Assembly: GCA_030065205.1 (NCBI GenBank)
Contig: JASJDN010000059.1
Span: 1 to 32,000 of the forward strand
Reading direction: 5' to 3'
Source: Crocosphaera sp.
GTDB taxonomy: Bacteria > Cyanobacteriota > Cyanobacteriia > Cyanobacteriales > Microcystaceae
Length of the DNA stretch: 32,000 bases
Shown: positions 7,988 through 17,472 of the stretch, one piece after another
How the letters are laid out: every line of letters begins with the position of its first letter
Position numbering within the stretch: the first letter of the stretch is position 1
The notes under the pieces: model-generated
What the model was told of the DNA's origin: nothing
Seen by the model: only the letters and a program-made list of their open reading frames with translations
The model's database searches: none
Program-made: the position numbers and the translations under genes

Positions 7988-8646
7988 AAATAGAAGTAAA
8001 CTTTTTATCCCCTAAATCTTTAGATGAAGCTAAAATAATTCAAAATGAGCTTCAAAATAAAGTGATTAGAGACGATCATATTCAAACAGTTAATTATGTA
8101 GCAGGGGTTGATGTAGGGTTTAAAGATAACTATAAAATGACAAAAGCAGCAGTTGCTGTTTTAAAATTCCCCAGTTTAGAATTAGTAGAAAGTCAAACCG
8201 CTTTAATTCCGACAACCTTCCCTTATATTCCTGGATTCTTATCCTTTCGAGAAATTCCAGCACTATTAAAAGTCATAGAAAAATTAACAATTATTCCTGA
8301 TATTATTCTCTGTGATGGACAAGGAATAGCCCATCCGAGACGCTTAGGTATTGCCTCTCATTTAGGGGTTTTACTCGATATTCCCACTATTGGTGTGGCT
8401 AAATCTTTATTCATTGGTAAACATGAAGAAGTACCTCTTGAAAAAGGGAATTGGAAACCTTTAATTGACCAAGAAGAAATCATTGGAGCCGTGCTAAGAT
8501 CAAGAACCAATGTGAAACCGATTTATGTCTCTATCGGTCATAAAATTAGTTTACCCACAGCCTTAGAGTATGTGATGGCTTGCTTAACCAAATATCGCTT
8601 ACCTGAAACGACAAGATGGGCAGATAAGTTAGCCTCTGATAAATAA
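7984..8646 (+). CDS. nfi: Endonuclease V (deoxyinosine 3' endonuclease)
   Basis: A 220-residue repair nuclease that cuts the second phosphodiester bond 3' of deoxyinosine. The catalytic set is present: Asp43 in AGVDVGF, Glu90 in SFREIP and Asp111 in LCDGQGIAHPRRLG, with the His117 that follows; positions match the known bacterial enzymes almost exactly. The block SHLGVLLDIPTIGVAKS is also characteristic. Full length for the family. The ATG overlaps the stop of the PhyH gene by 4 bp, and the next gene begins 4 nt after its stop, so all three are likely in one operon. Confidence 0.95.
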   Translation: MKIEVNFLSPKSLDEAKIIQNELQNKVIRDDHIQTVNYVAGVDVGFKDNYKMTKAAVAVLKFPSLELVESQTALIPTTFPYIPGFLSFREIPALLKVIEKLTIIPDIILCDGQGIAHPRRLGIASHLGVLLDIPTIGVAKSLFIGKHEEVPLEKGNWKPLIDQEEIIGAVLRSRTNVKPIYVSIGHKISLPTALEYVMACLTKYRLPETTRWADKLASDK

Positions 8647-8650
8647 TTAC

Positions 8651-9043
8651 ATGAGTCACTTGAAAATGATTAAATTATTTCTTTTTATGGGTTCAATTTT
8701 AGCCGGCTTATCTGTTGCTGGTGGAGCATTTGCTAGTCATGCTTTAAAAGATCAATTAAGCGATCGCGCGTTAGACATATTCGAGACAGGGACAAGATAT
8801 CAAATGTATCACGCCCTAGCTTTAATTTTAGTGGCTTTACTATTAACTCGCTTAGAAACCGTGCCAATGACCATGATTAGCGCAGGATATGCTTTTATTA
8901 TCGGTATTCTTATCTTCTCTGGTAGCCTTTACGCCCTCAGTTTAACGGGGATCAAATGGTTAGGGGCGATCACCCCTATTGGTGGGGCTGCATTTCTTAT
9001 CGGTTGGGCAAGTTTGGCGATCGCAGCTTGGGCTATGAAGTAA
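8651..9043 (+). CDS. DUF423 family small membrane protein (YgdD-like)
   Basis: A 130-residue integral membrane protein with four predicted hydrophobic segments. GAFASHALKDQLSDRALDIF followed by ETGTRYQMYHALALI is the signature of DUF423, found throughout bacteria. No biochemical function is established. A HIP1 site (GCGATCGC) lies at the Ser-Asp-Arg-Ala codons. It follows nfi by 4 nt and is probably co-transcribed; whether it has its own promoter cannot be seen. Confidence 0.9.
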   Translation: MSHLKMIKLFLFMGSILAGLSVAGGAFASHALKDQLSDRALDIFETGTRYQMYHALALILVALLLTRLETVPMTMISAGYAFIIGILIFSGSLYALSLTGIKWLGAITPIGGAAFLIGWASLAIAAWAMK

Positions 9044-9089
9044 ATTAAAATTACAGATTGTTGGTTAAGGGTTCCCTGTAAGATGATAA

Positions 9090-10346
<1,257 letters not shown>

Positions 10347-10393
10347 TTGAGCAGTAATCAGAGATTATTAATCTCAACATTGTTTGATGTGGT

Positions 10394-10419
10394 GAAGGGT
10401 GGCATTTTTGCCACTCTTC
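10394..10419 (+). terminator. Terminator-like hairpin after sqdB
   Basis: GAAGGGTGGCA (10394-10404) pairs with TGCCACTCTTC (10409-10419), 11 pairs including one G-T, around a TTTT loop. It stands 48 nt after the sqdB stop. No U-run follows, which is common in cyanobacteria, so strength is uncertain. Confidence 0.55.
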
Positions 10420-10484
10420 ATGATTATGAGTAGTTAAGATCAGTCTCTAATTTAATCATCTTCCTCTGACTTATTTTGTACATA

Positions 10485-11273
10485 ATGTTATCTTTAACTG
10501 TCAAATTACTTTGTACTGAAGCAGAACAATTTTCAATCCTGGAATCTCAACATCAAGAATCTTCTCTTTATGGTGTGACAGATGGGAAAGCAGTAGGAAC
10601 TTATTTAGAACATAAATTTAAAGCGTATTAAAAAAAAATATGATTTTGTAGAAGGAAGTTCCGCAAGTGGTATTAATTTTCCTGACTTACTGGTTGATAT
10701 GAAAGTTACCAGTATTAAACAACCACAGTCATCATGTCCTTATAAATCTGCTAGACAAAAAATTTTTGGACTAGGATATTCACTGATTATTTTTGTTTAC
10801 GATAAAATTGATAATAGTAGTGAAAAAATAACAAGATTAAATATACTAAGTAGGTAGGCATAATTAAAGATAAAATATTTGTAGGCCGATGCACTGCCCA
10901 AAACTATCTTCCTATCAAGGTTCTAGCTTTAATTGGCATTGCCCACATTATGCGTTTATTTATACTCACCTACTTACATACTATCTATGTAGATGCAGAA
11001 AGAACAGCCGATTTTCAAATGACTCGTGGTATTAATAACATTCTAGATAATGAAGGGAATGAAGACGATATAAGTGCTTTTATTTTAGATCGAAATTTAC
11101 CCGTCGATGAAATTGAAGCAGCTAACTTAGCTCAAGAAATTATAGATATCCCTCCAAAACAGGGTTTCTTAACTATTTCTAATGCGTTACAATGGCGGTT
11201 ACAATACAGAAGGGTAATTTCTCTTGCTGGTCATGAAGATGGGTTAATAGATATTTATCGAGCTAATCAATGA
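10485..11273 (+). pseudogene. Type II restriction endonuclease gene broken by a frameshift and a MITE
   Basis: Three pieces add up to one protein of about 220 residues. The first (ATG at 10485) stops at TAA 10629-10631; the second resumes in the -1 frame at 10627 and carries a PD-(D/E)xK nuclease core, Pro-Asp at 10681-10686 and Asp-Met-Lys at 10696-10704 (FPDLLVDMKVT); it ends at a TAG created by an inserted element (10855-10857). The third (codons from 10977: HTIYVDAERTADFQMTRGIN) runs to TGA 11271-11273. Removing 10849-10976 joins pieces two and three in frame as LNILHTIYVDAE. The first lesion lies just before a run of nine A. The gene overlaps the methyltransferase by 4 bp (ATGA), so it is the nuclease of that pair. 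Specificity cannot be read. An ATG at 10950 inside the element could still yield a 107-residue C-terminal fragment. Confidence 0.75.
10849..10974. mobile_element. 126-bp MITE with TA target duplication (Tc1/mariner-IS630 type)
   Basis: The ends are imperfect inverted repeats: AGTAGGTAGGCATAATTAAA at the left and AGTAGGTGAGTATAAATAAA read inward from the right, 16 of 20 identical. TA flanks both sides (10847-10848 and 10975-10976), the duplication left by IS630/mariner-type transposition. Excising the element plus one TA restores the reading frame of the host nuclease gene. It has no transposase of its own; the interior holds a near direct repeat (GCACTGCCCA and GCATTGCCCA). Similar IS630-related MITEs are known in cyanobacteria. 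Confidence 0.7.
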
Positions 11274-12700
11274 TCAAGATAAAATCTAAGAAAAAAACTG
11301 AATATGGAGACTTTCAAACACCGTTAGTTCTAACAGAAAAAATTTGCAAAGAGTTGGTAAAATTAAAGGTTTTTCCTAATATTATTATTGAGCCAACTTG
11401 TGGGGTTGGAAATTTTATAGAATCTTCTAGTATTTATTTTGAAGATTCTGCACAAATAATAGGAATTGATATCAATAGAGCTTATATTGATCAGTTAAAT
11501 AATCAACCCTATAAAAGTAGTAATAAAATTACATTTATTCATGATAACTTTTTTGATATTAATTTAAGTCAATTCATTCTCAAAAAAGATGACAACATTT
11601 TAATTCTTGGTAATTTTCCTTGGGTAACAAATTCACAACTAGGAAGAATAAAAGGATTAAATTTACCTCAAAAAAATAATTTTCAGAATAGTCATGGACT
11701 TGACGCAATAACAGGGAAAAGTAATTTCGATATATCAGAATGGATGTTAATTAAATGCGTTGATTTTTTACAAAATAATCAAGGTTATTTAGCGATGCTT
11801 TGTAAAACATCAGTTGCCAGAAAAATTCTTGATTATTTATATAAACAAAACTATGATCTTTTTTATTGTGCAACTTATGAAATAGATACCAAAAAATATT
11901 TTAAGGCAACGGTCAAAGCTTGTTTATTATTTTGTCACTTTAAACCTGGAATCAAAAATTATAGTTGTGATGTTTTTGATAATTTAGATACATCGACTTA
12001 CCATACTATCAGTTATATTAATAATCGCTTAATTTCAGATAGTAAAACATTTAGAAAGTTTAGTTATCTTTATACAAATAAACCGAAAATAAAATGGCGT
12101 TCTGGTGTTAAGCATGATTGCTCAAAGATTATGGAATTTGATAAAGTAGGTGATTATTTAGTGAATGGCTTAGGAGAAAAAGTAAAATTAGAAAATAGTT
12201 ATATTTATCCATTGATTAAAGGCTCAAACGTCGTAAACATAGATAAAATAAAAACAGCAAAATATGTTTTAATTACTCAAAACTATATTGGAGAAGATAC
12301 AAGTAAAATCAAAAATAATGCACCCAACACCTGGCATTATTTACAATCTCATGCTAGTTACTTAGATAAACGTGCAAGCCGAATCTATAAAAATAATCCC
12401 CGATTTTCTATCTTTGGAGTTGGTGACTATAGCTTTTATCCTTGGAAAATTGCTATTTGTGGATTATATAAAAAATTAGAATTTAATCTATTTTATTTAC
12501 TTGAGAATAAACCAGTCATGTTTGATGATACTGTTTATTTTATTAGCTTTAAAGAAGAAGATAAAGCTAGAAAATTTTTTGATATATTAAATTCACCTGA
12601 AATTATTAGCTTTTACTCATCGTTAATTTTTTGGGATGACAAACGTCCTATTAAATCAAGTATTTTGAATTGTCTTGATTGGGAAAAACTTTTATACTAA
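11270..12700 (+). CDS. N6-adenine DNA methyltransferase of a type II R-M system
   Basis: A 476-residue methyltransferase with the adenine-MTase layout. Motif X region YGDFQTP (12-18), motif I EPTCGVGNF (41-49, SAM binding) and motif IV GNFPWV (114-119) are visible. Motif IV reads N-F-P-W rather than the usual N-P-P-Y/W, a variant seen in some Eco57I/XamI-like enzymes. The remaining C-terminal half would hold the target recognition domain. The frame is complete and shows no stop or frameshift, while its nuclease partner upstream, overlapping by ATGA, is doubly broken. It therefore now acts as an orphan methyltransferase that can still modify its site and protect against the cognate enzyme. Recognition sequence unknown. 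Confidence 0.88.
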   Translation: MIKIKSKKKTEYGDFQTPLVLTEKICKELVKLKVFPNIIIEPTCGVGNFIESSSIYFEDSAQIIGIDINRAYIDQLNNQPYKSSNKITFIHDNFFDINLSQFILKKDDNILILGNFPWVTNSQLGRIKGLNLPQKNNFQNSHGLDAITGKSNFDISEWMLIKCVDFLQNNQGYLAMLCKTSVARKILDYLYKQNYDLFYCATYEIDTKKYFKATVKACLLFCHFKPGIKNYSCDVFDNLDTSTYHTISYINNRLISDSKTFRKFSYLYTNKPKIKWRSGVKHDCSKIMEFDKVGDYLVNGLGEKVKLENSYIYPLIKGSNVVNIDKIKTAKYVLITQNYIGEDTSKIKNNAPNTWHYLQSHASYLDKRASRIYKNNPRFSIFGVGDYSFYPWKIAICGLYKKLEFNLFYLLENKPVMFDDTVYFISFKEEDKARKFFDILNSPEIISFYSSLIFWDDKRPIKSSILNCLDWEKLLY

Positions 12701-12805
12701 TAGCACTTATTCAAACTTGTTATGATAAATTTGGTCAAGGGTAAATTAACTAGAAAAACCTACAGCAGTTTTCGACTTAATATGGTACAAAAGGTTAAGG
12801 TTTGA

Positions 12806-12840
12806 GGCAGGGGGCAGGGGGCAGGGGGCAGGAGGCAGGA
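12806..12840. repeat. Heptanucleotide tandem repeat, five GGCAGGR units
   Basis: Three GGCAGGG units are followed by two GGCAGGA units with no spacer. Short tandem heptamers (STRR sequences) are a known feature of cyanobacterial intergenic DNA. It sits in the gap between the methyltransferase and ndhF. Confidence 0.85.
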
Positions 12841-12872
12841 GTTAGATGTATTTTAATAACTTGCAAAGTGCT

Positions 12873-12893
12873 GTAAATATCTCTGATATTTAC
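12873..12893 (+). terminator. Perfect 8-bp inverted repeat after the methyltransferase
   Basis: GTAAATAT (12873-12880) and ATATTTAC (12886-12893) flank a CTCTG loop. It is AT-rich and has no following U-run on the plus strand, so it is a weak candidate terminator for the methyltransferase, or a simple dyad. Confidence 0.3.
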
Positions 12894-12903
12894 AATTTAA
12901 AAA

Positions 12904-12919
12904 GGGGCATTTTTGCCCC
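12904..12919 (-). terminator. Rho-independent terminator of ndhF
   Basis: Read on the minus strand, GGGGCA and TGCCCC form a 6-bp GC-rich stem around a 4-nt loop and are followed by a run of five T (complement of 12899-12903). It stands about 25 nt after the ndhF stop. Confidence 0.8.
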
Positions 12920-12943
12920 CTAAAATCAACTCAGAAAAAGGAT

Positions 12944-14992
12944 TTAAACCACGCTAAAAACAATCACAAATCCTAATACCGCCCCAAACACAATTAAGGC
13001 ATAGAATTGAGCGCGACCATTTTCTAGGTACTTCAACCCTTCTCCACTCACTAACGTAGCTAAACCAGTCAAATTAACCGCACCATCAATAACACGATAA
13101 TCTACTTCCATAATTTGACGGGCTAACCGACGACATCCCATCACAAAAACGTTGTGATAAACATCATCGAAATACCACTTATTGAGGGAAAATTGATACA
13201 ATACCGGGAACTTATCAGCGATCGCTTTAGGATCAATTTTGTGCTGTAAATACATCAAAGACGCGATGGTAATACCAATCAAAGCAATACCCACCGAATT
13301 CCCGGCCATAATCCCAAACTCGGTCCAGTCGAAGTGAGATACCTCTTCTATCACCTCTCCAGGGGCATAAATAAAGCCCTCAAAGGTATTATCCCAAGGT
13401 TTACCCAATAAACCAATTACCGTCGAAGGAATGGCTAAAATAAGCAAAGGTAAGGTCATGGTTAACGGAGACTCATGGGGGAACTCACTATGGCCATGAT
13501 CATCGTGACCATGATCATCCGTATCATGATCCAATTCTTTCACATCCATTGCCCCAGGCCCAAATACAGGGGCAGCGGCCATGGATAACTCAGTCCGAAT
13601 ATCCATATCATTGCCTCGAAATTCCCCTTCAAAGGTCATGAAATACATTCGGAACATATAAAAAGCCGTTAACCCGGCCGTTAACCAACCCACTAACCAT
13701 AAAGCGGCGTTCGCTTCAAACGCTAAGCCTAAAATCTCGTCTTTTGACCAAAAACCAGCAAAAGGAGGAATTCCACAAATGGCTAAGGTTCCAATCAAAA
13801 ACGCTAAGGAAGTGAGGGGCATATATTTCCGTAATCCCCCCATTAAACGCATATCCTGTGCCAATACCGGGTCATGGCCGACTACGCCTTCCATACCATG
13901 AATAACAGACCCAGAACAGAGGAATAACATCGCTTTAAAGTAAGCGTGGGTCATCAGGTGAAACAGCCCGGCGGTATAAGCACCAATACCCATAGCCATC
14001 ACCATGTAACCCAGTTGAGAGATGGTCGAATACGCTAACCCCTTCTTGATGTCGTTTTGGGTTAAAGCGATGGTTGCCCCTAAAAAGGAGGTGACGGCCC
14101 CGGTCCAAGCAATGGTGGTCATGGCCACAGGGATATTCTCAAACACAGGATACATACGAGCCACTAAAAATACACCGGCAGCCACCATCGTCGCAGCGTG
14201 AATTAAGGCAGAAATGGGTGTTGGACCTTCCATTGCGTCCGGTAGCCACACATGAAGAGGAAATTGGGCAGATTTGGCAACAGGTCCCAAAAAGACTAAA
14301 ACAGCGAATAAGGCCGCTAAGGCAGGGGCAATCATGCCTGATGAGACTAACCCTTCTAAGCGTTCCCCCATGAGATCGAATTCAAAGGTGCCGGTGGCCC
14401 AGTAAATGCCTAGCATTCCCAACAGGAGGCCAAAGTCACCCACGCGGTTCGTAACAAACGCTTTTTGACAAGCATCGGCCGCCGCTTTGCGATCAAACCA
14501 AAAACCGATGAGGAGATAGGAACACATTCCCACCAGTTCCCAAAAGATATAAACCTGCACTAAGTTGGGACTGATCACTAATCCCAACATGGAGGCACTA
14601 AAGATACTTAAATAAGCATAAAAGCGCACATAACCTGGATCGTGGGCCATGTAACCGTCGGTATACACCATCACCAAGAAGGCGACAGTGGTGACAATGA
14701 CGCACATCAAAGCACTGATATGATCTAGAGTGTAACCCATTTGTAGTGTAAAATTGCCGGCCGCCGCCCATTCGATCATGCGGGTGTATTCTTCATGACC
14801 TTGAATTTGACTCCACAATAGGGCAAAGGATAACACCATGGACGCACCTAGCAGAGAGATAATAAACACTGCATTGGCTTGTCTGAGGCGGTTTGTCGCT
14901 TGATTAAAGGAAATTAAGCCTAAGCCTACCACCATTGCCCCCACCAGGGGCAAAACGGGGATAAGCCAGGCATATTGATAAAGGGGTTCCAT
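12944..14992 (-). CDS. ndhF: NAD(P)H-quinone oxidoreductase subunit 5 (NdhF1)
   Basis: A 682-residue antiporter-like proton-pumping subunit of thylakoid NDH-1, used in respiration and cyclic electron flow. Many hydrophobic helices are visible, with the conserved WELVGMCSYLLIGFW (Glu152) and GPVAKSAQFPLHVWLPDAME (Lys240) segments and PTPISALIHAATMVAAGVF. The start MEPLYQYAWLIPVLPLVGA is typical. A His/Asp-rich loop (residues 488-506, with HDTDDHGHDDHGH) precedes the last helices. The C-terminal extension is that of NdhF1-type subunits rather than the CO2-uptake NdhF3, judged by overall text only. Its partner ndhD1 is not adjacent on this side. A terminator follows at 12904-12919. Confidence 0.96.
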   Translation of the reverse strand: MEPLYQYAWLIPVLPLVGAMVVGLGLISFNQATNRLRQANAVFIISLLGASMVLSFALLWSQIQGHEEYTRMIEWAAAGNFTLQMGYTLDHISALMCVIVTTVAFLVMVYTDGYMAHDPGYVRFYAYLSIFSASMLGLVISPNLVQVYIFWELVGMCSYLLIGFWFDRKAAADACQKAFVTNRVGDFGLLLGMLGIYWATGTFEFDLMGERLEGLVSSGMIAPALAALFAVLVFLGPVAKSAQFPLHVWLPDAMEGPTPISALIHAATMVAAGVFLVARMYPVFENIPVAMTTIAWTGAVTSFLGATIALTQNDIKKGLAYSTISQLGYMVMAMGIGAYTAGLFHLMTHAYFKAMLFLCSGSVIHGMEGVVGHDPVLAQDMRLMGGLRKYMPLTSLAFLIGTLAICGIPPFAGFWSKDEILGLAFEANAALWLVGWLTAGLTAFYMFRMYFMTFEGEFRGNDMDIRTELSMAAAPVFGPGAMDVKELDHDTDDHGHDDHGHSEFPHESPLTMTLPLLILAIPSTVIGLLGKPWDNTFEGFIYAPGEVIEEVSHFDWTEFGIMAGNSVGIALIGITIASLMYLQHKIDPKAIADKFPVLYQFSLNKWYFDDVYHNVFVMGCRRLARQIMEVDYRVIDGAVNLTGLATLVSGEGLKYLENGRAQFYALIVFGAVLGFVIVFSVV

Positions 14993-15267
14993 AGAGTAAT
15001 GCCTAAGTTATTTGATCTGCTACATAAAACTAATACAATGCGACATAAAATGACACATCGAAGTTTACTTCCTGCTTCAACCAGAACCGTCGACGGCACT
15101 CTGTCCACAGGCTAACACGGTATAGCCTACCGCTTGAGTCTCTAGCACTAGAGGTCTACTTAGTTAATAACGCTAACTTCTTATTTATAGACTTTTTTTA
15201 AGGAATTTTTCAATTCTAGTTATTTTCAAGATGCTGGAGAGTTTAGTTGAGTAGAAAAGCTTCATTT
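14993..15267. other. Intergenic region upstream of ndhF
   Basis: No gene is supported in this 275-bp stretch, which should hold the ndhF promoter (minus strand). I see a 6-bp perfect inverted repeat (CTCTAG/CTAGAG, 15140-15153, 2-nt centre) but no convincing -35/-10 pair. Confidence 0.4.
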
Positions 15268-15558
15268 TCACATGGACAAAAATTCAATTCTGGGTAGTAA
15301 GGGATCTTTGACTAAGCCAATGCCCTGAAAGTCCCATCGTTGTAAAATTGATTTTAATTGAGGTCCGGAGGTGGATTCTACGATAAAGCGATCGCTCACA
15401 CCCGACCCATGAGTATTCAGATAACTCAAGGCTTCAAAATTTTCTTGAAACACCAATAAATAACTCACCGCAGCTTCATCTTCTCCTTTATTGATGCGTG
15501 CAACTAAATATTTTCCATCGACTTTGGAACGAACAATATAATGAATTTGGGAGAGCAT
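15268..15558 (-). CDS. Conserved-looking small protein of unknown function
   Basis: A 96-residue soluble protein with an ATG start. I do not recognise a domain. The text (MLSQIHYIVRSKVDGKYLVA, later YLLVFQENFEALSYLNTHG and FIVESTSGPQLKSIL) has alternating strands and helices and good codon use. It looks like a cyanobacterial family protein rather than a chance frame: no competing longer frame covers it, and a HIP1 site lies within. It starts 6 nt after the stop of the permease gene, so the two are probably co-transcribed, although a link in function cannot be inferred. Confidence 0.7.
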   Translation of the reverse strand: MLSQIHYIVRSKVDGKYLVARINKGEDEAAVSYLLVFQENFEALSYLNTHGSGVSDRFIVESTSGPQLKSILQRWDFQGIGLVKDPLLPRIEFLSM

Positions 15559-15564
15559 TTTTTT

Positions 15565-16614
15565 CTATTTTAGGTTTTCCAATTTAATGCGCGGATCAAC
15601 GGCTTTTAACAATAGGTCAGCTAATAAATTACCTATAATTAACATAGTAGCACCCATGATTAAACTTCCCATCACTAAGTATAAATCCTGTGCCGTTACT
15701 GCTTGTAAAATGAGTCGTCCTAACCCTGGCCAATTAAAGAAAAATTCGGCAATAAATGATCCCCCTAATAAACTGGCAAATTCAAATCCTAAGAGGGTAA
15801 TTAAGGGGTTAATGGCATTACGTAAAGCATGAACATAAATGACCTTATCTTCGGGAAGTCCTTTTGCCCTAGCGGTTTGAATATAATCTTGTCTCATTAC
15901 GTCTAACATTTGCCCTCGCATTAACCGCATTAAACCAGCAAAACTGGTAATACTTAGGGCAATGGTAGGTAAGATCATGTGCCAGCCAACATCTAATAGT
16001 TTACCAATAGGAGAGAGTTCTGCATAGTTTAAACTGGTCATATTTCCTACGGGTAATAAAGGGAATAAATGTTGAGCTAAAATCAATAAAACTAGGGCAG
16101 TAATAAAACTAGGAAAGCCTTGTCCTAAATAACTAATAACCCTTAATCTTTTATCCGTCCAACTACTTTGTTTAACAGCACTTAAAATGCCTAAAGGAAT
16201 GGCAATTAACCAAGTCAGGATCAGAGAAGAAATGGCTAATAACAAGGTATTAAGTATTCTTTCACCTAATAAAGAAGCAACGGAACGATTATAAACAAAG
16301 CTGGTGCCAAAGTCTAATTGAGTGACTACCTGTACTAACCAACGCCAATATTGAACATACCAAGGTTGATCTAAGCCAAATTGGATGGTTAATTGTTCGA
16401 TGGTTTCTTTGGCAATTTTAGGGTTTTGTTTTAAGGTATCTAAATAATCTCCTGGTGCAATTTGAATAATAATAAAACTGAGAATGGATGCCAATAATAT
16501 TGTTAACAATCCTTGTAAAACTCGTTTAACAATATATAAAATTGTTTCAGTATCAAAGAAATTTATTAGTTTATTTAAAGGCTGATTTTTGTTTGGAGAT
16601 ACAGTTTGAGTCAT
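15565..16614 (-). CDS. ABC transporter permease, OppB/DppB (BPD_transp_1) family
   Basis: A 349-residue inner-membrane permease of the peptide/nickel importer type. It has the N-terminal helix with IVKRVLQGLLTILLASILSF and the ProAspTyrLeu-type loop (IQIAPGDYLDTL), several membrane helices, and the EAA-type loop that docks the ATPase (DYIQTARAKGLPEDKVIYVH followed by ALRNAINPLIT). The OppC permease, ATPases and binding protein normally encoded alongside are missing from the window, as is common in cyanobacteria, where these genes are scattered. Substrate unknown (oligopeptide or other small solute). The small gene downstream follows by 6 nt. Confidence 0.9.
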   Translation of the reverse strand: MTQTVSPNKNQPLNKLINFFDTETILYIVKRVLQGLLTILLASILSFIIIQIAPGDYLDTLKQNPKIAKETIEQLTIQFGLDQPWYVQYWRWLVQVVTQLDFGTSFVYNRSVASLLGERILNTLLLAISSLILTWLIAIPLGILSAVKQSSWTDKRLRVISYLGQGFPSFITALVLLILAQHLFPLLPVGNMTSLNYAELSPIGKLLDVGWHMILPTIALSITSFAGLMRLMRGQMLDVMRQDYIQTARAKGLPEDKVIYVHALRNAINPLITLLGFEFASLLGGSFIAEFFFNWPGLGRLILQAVTAQDLYLVMGSLIMGATMLIIGNLLADLLLKAVDPRIKLENLK

Positions 16615-16662
16615 GGCAATTATTAAAATGTAATACTATTTGTCACTCAAACAAGAATCAGT

Positions 16663-16697
16663 GGGATTATTTATTATTTGTTGACGACAATAATCCC
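16663..16697. repeat. 9-bp inverted repeat between apt and the permease gene
   Basis: GGGATTATT (16663-16671) and AATAATCCC (16689-16697) are perfect arms around a 17-nt loop. On the minus strand it lies after apt and before the permease gene. No U-run follows, so it may be a weak terminator or a protein site. Confidence 0.35.
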
Positions 16698-16817
16698 CTG
16701 ATGCTAGTTCAATCATTCCAAAACTCAGAAACGAAAATAGTAACAAAGTTTCTAAAGAATGAAAAAATTTAATTAAACAGTAGGTAAGATATTCATTACT
16801 GATTAACTGATTCATTT

Positions 16818-17336
16818 TTAATAGTCTACTAACGTAATAATCGGAACATCGGGCAACTTTTTGCGACCTTCTAATGCCTTTAATTCAATAATAAAAGCAA
16901 ATCCTAGGACGTTACAGCCGATTTTTTCTAATAATTCTCCTGTTGCTTTGGCCGTTCCTCCCGTTGCCATTAAATCGTCTACAATTAAAACGTTATGATG
17001 ATCTTCTAGGGCATCTTGATGAATTTCTAAACTATCTGTTCCATATTCTAGTTCATATTCTACCTGATGTACGGCAGCCGGCAATTTACCGGGTTTTCTC
17101 ACAGGAACAAACCCTGCATTTAATCGATAAGCTAAAGGAACCCCAAACAAAAAGCCACGGGACTCCATCCCTACAATATAATCAGGAGATAAATTCGCTG
17201 CTTTGCATTTCTCGGTTAACGTATCAATGGTATAGCGTAACCCCTCAGCATCACTGAGTAAGGTGGTAATATCTCGAAAGACAATACCCGGTTTAGGAAA
17301 GTCAGGAATATCACGAATTAACCGTTTTAAGTCCAT
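16818..17336 (-). CDS. apt: Adenine phosphoribosyltransferase
   Basis: A 172-residue purine-salvage enzyme that makes AMP from adenine and PRPP. The PRPP-binding motif is [14 protein letters not shown] (116-129), the start [23 protein letters not shown] is typical, and ESRGFLFG and PVRKPGKLP are the other family blocks. Full length. It is transcribed away from the IS605-type element that lies immediately upstream, so that insertion borders its promoter region: about 70 nt separate its ATG from the element's left hairpin. Confidence 0.96.
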   Translation of the reverse strand: MDLKRLIRDIPDFPKPGIVFRDITTLLSDAEGLRYTIDTLTEKCKAANLSPDYIVGMESRGFLFGVPLAYRLNAGFVPVRKPGKLPAAVHQVEYELEYGTDSLEIHQDALEDHHNVLIVDDLMATGGTAKATGELLEKIGCNVLGFAFIIELKALEGRKKLPDVPIITLVDY

Positions 17337-17404
17337 TTATGCCCTCTCATCAGATTTCTTTACCGATTATATATTAGTTTTCATCGAAAAATTGGGTAGA
17401 AACC

Positions 17405-17471
17405 CCGTCCTCTCTTGGTCGGTCTGAGATGCGGAAGTAAATTCCGCCTCATCCGACCGCTTGTAGGACGG
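17405..17471 (+). other. Multi-segment hairpin at the left end of the IS605-type element
   Basis: Four nested stems pair in order: CCGTCCT/AGGACGG (17405-17411 with 17465-17471), GGTCGG/CCGACC (17417-17422 with 17453-17458), TGAG/CTCA (17425-17428 with 17448-17451) and GCGGAA/TTCCGC (17431-17436 with 17442-17447), closing on a GTAAA loop. All 23 pairs are Watson-Crick. IS200/IS605 transposases recognise subterminal hairpins; this one is longer than usual. Confidence 0.75.
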
Positions 17472-17472
17472 C

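Noticed and set aside
10623-10641. Programmed -1 frameshift at the nine-A run in the nuclease gene
   Set aside because: The in-frame TAA precedes most of the A run and the codon before it (TAT) is not slippery; with a MITE also present the gene is simply decayed.
12806-12840. CRISPR-like array
   Set aside because: The units are 7 bp in direct contact with no spacers, so it is a simple tandem repeat. No CRISPR repeats were seen elsewhere in the window.
14926-15108. 60-residue open frame overlapping the start of ndhF on the same strand
   Set aside because: No ribosome binding site or conserved text; it covers the ndhF leader and start in another frame.
15140-15153. Operator for ndhF at CTCTAG/CTAGAG
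   Set aside because: Only six base pairs and about 150 bp from the ndhF start, with no matching promoter; too weak to call.
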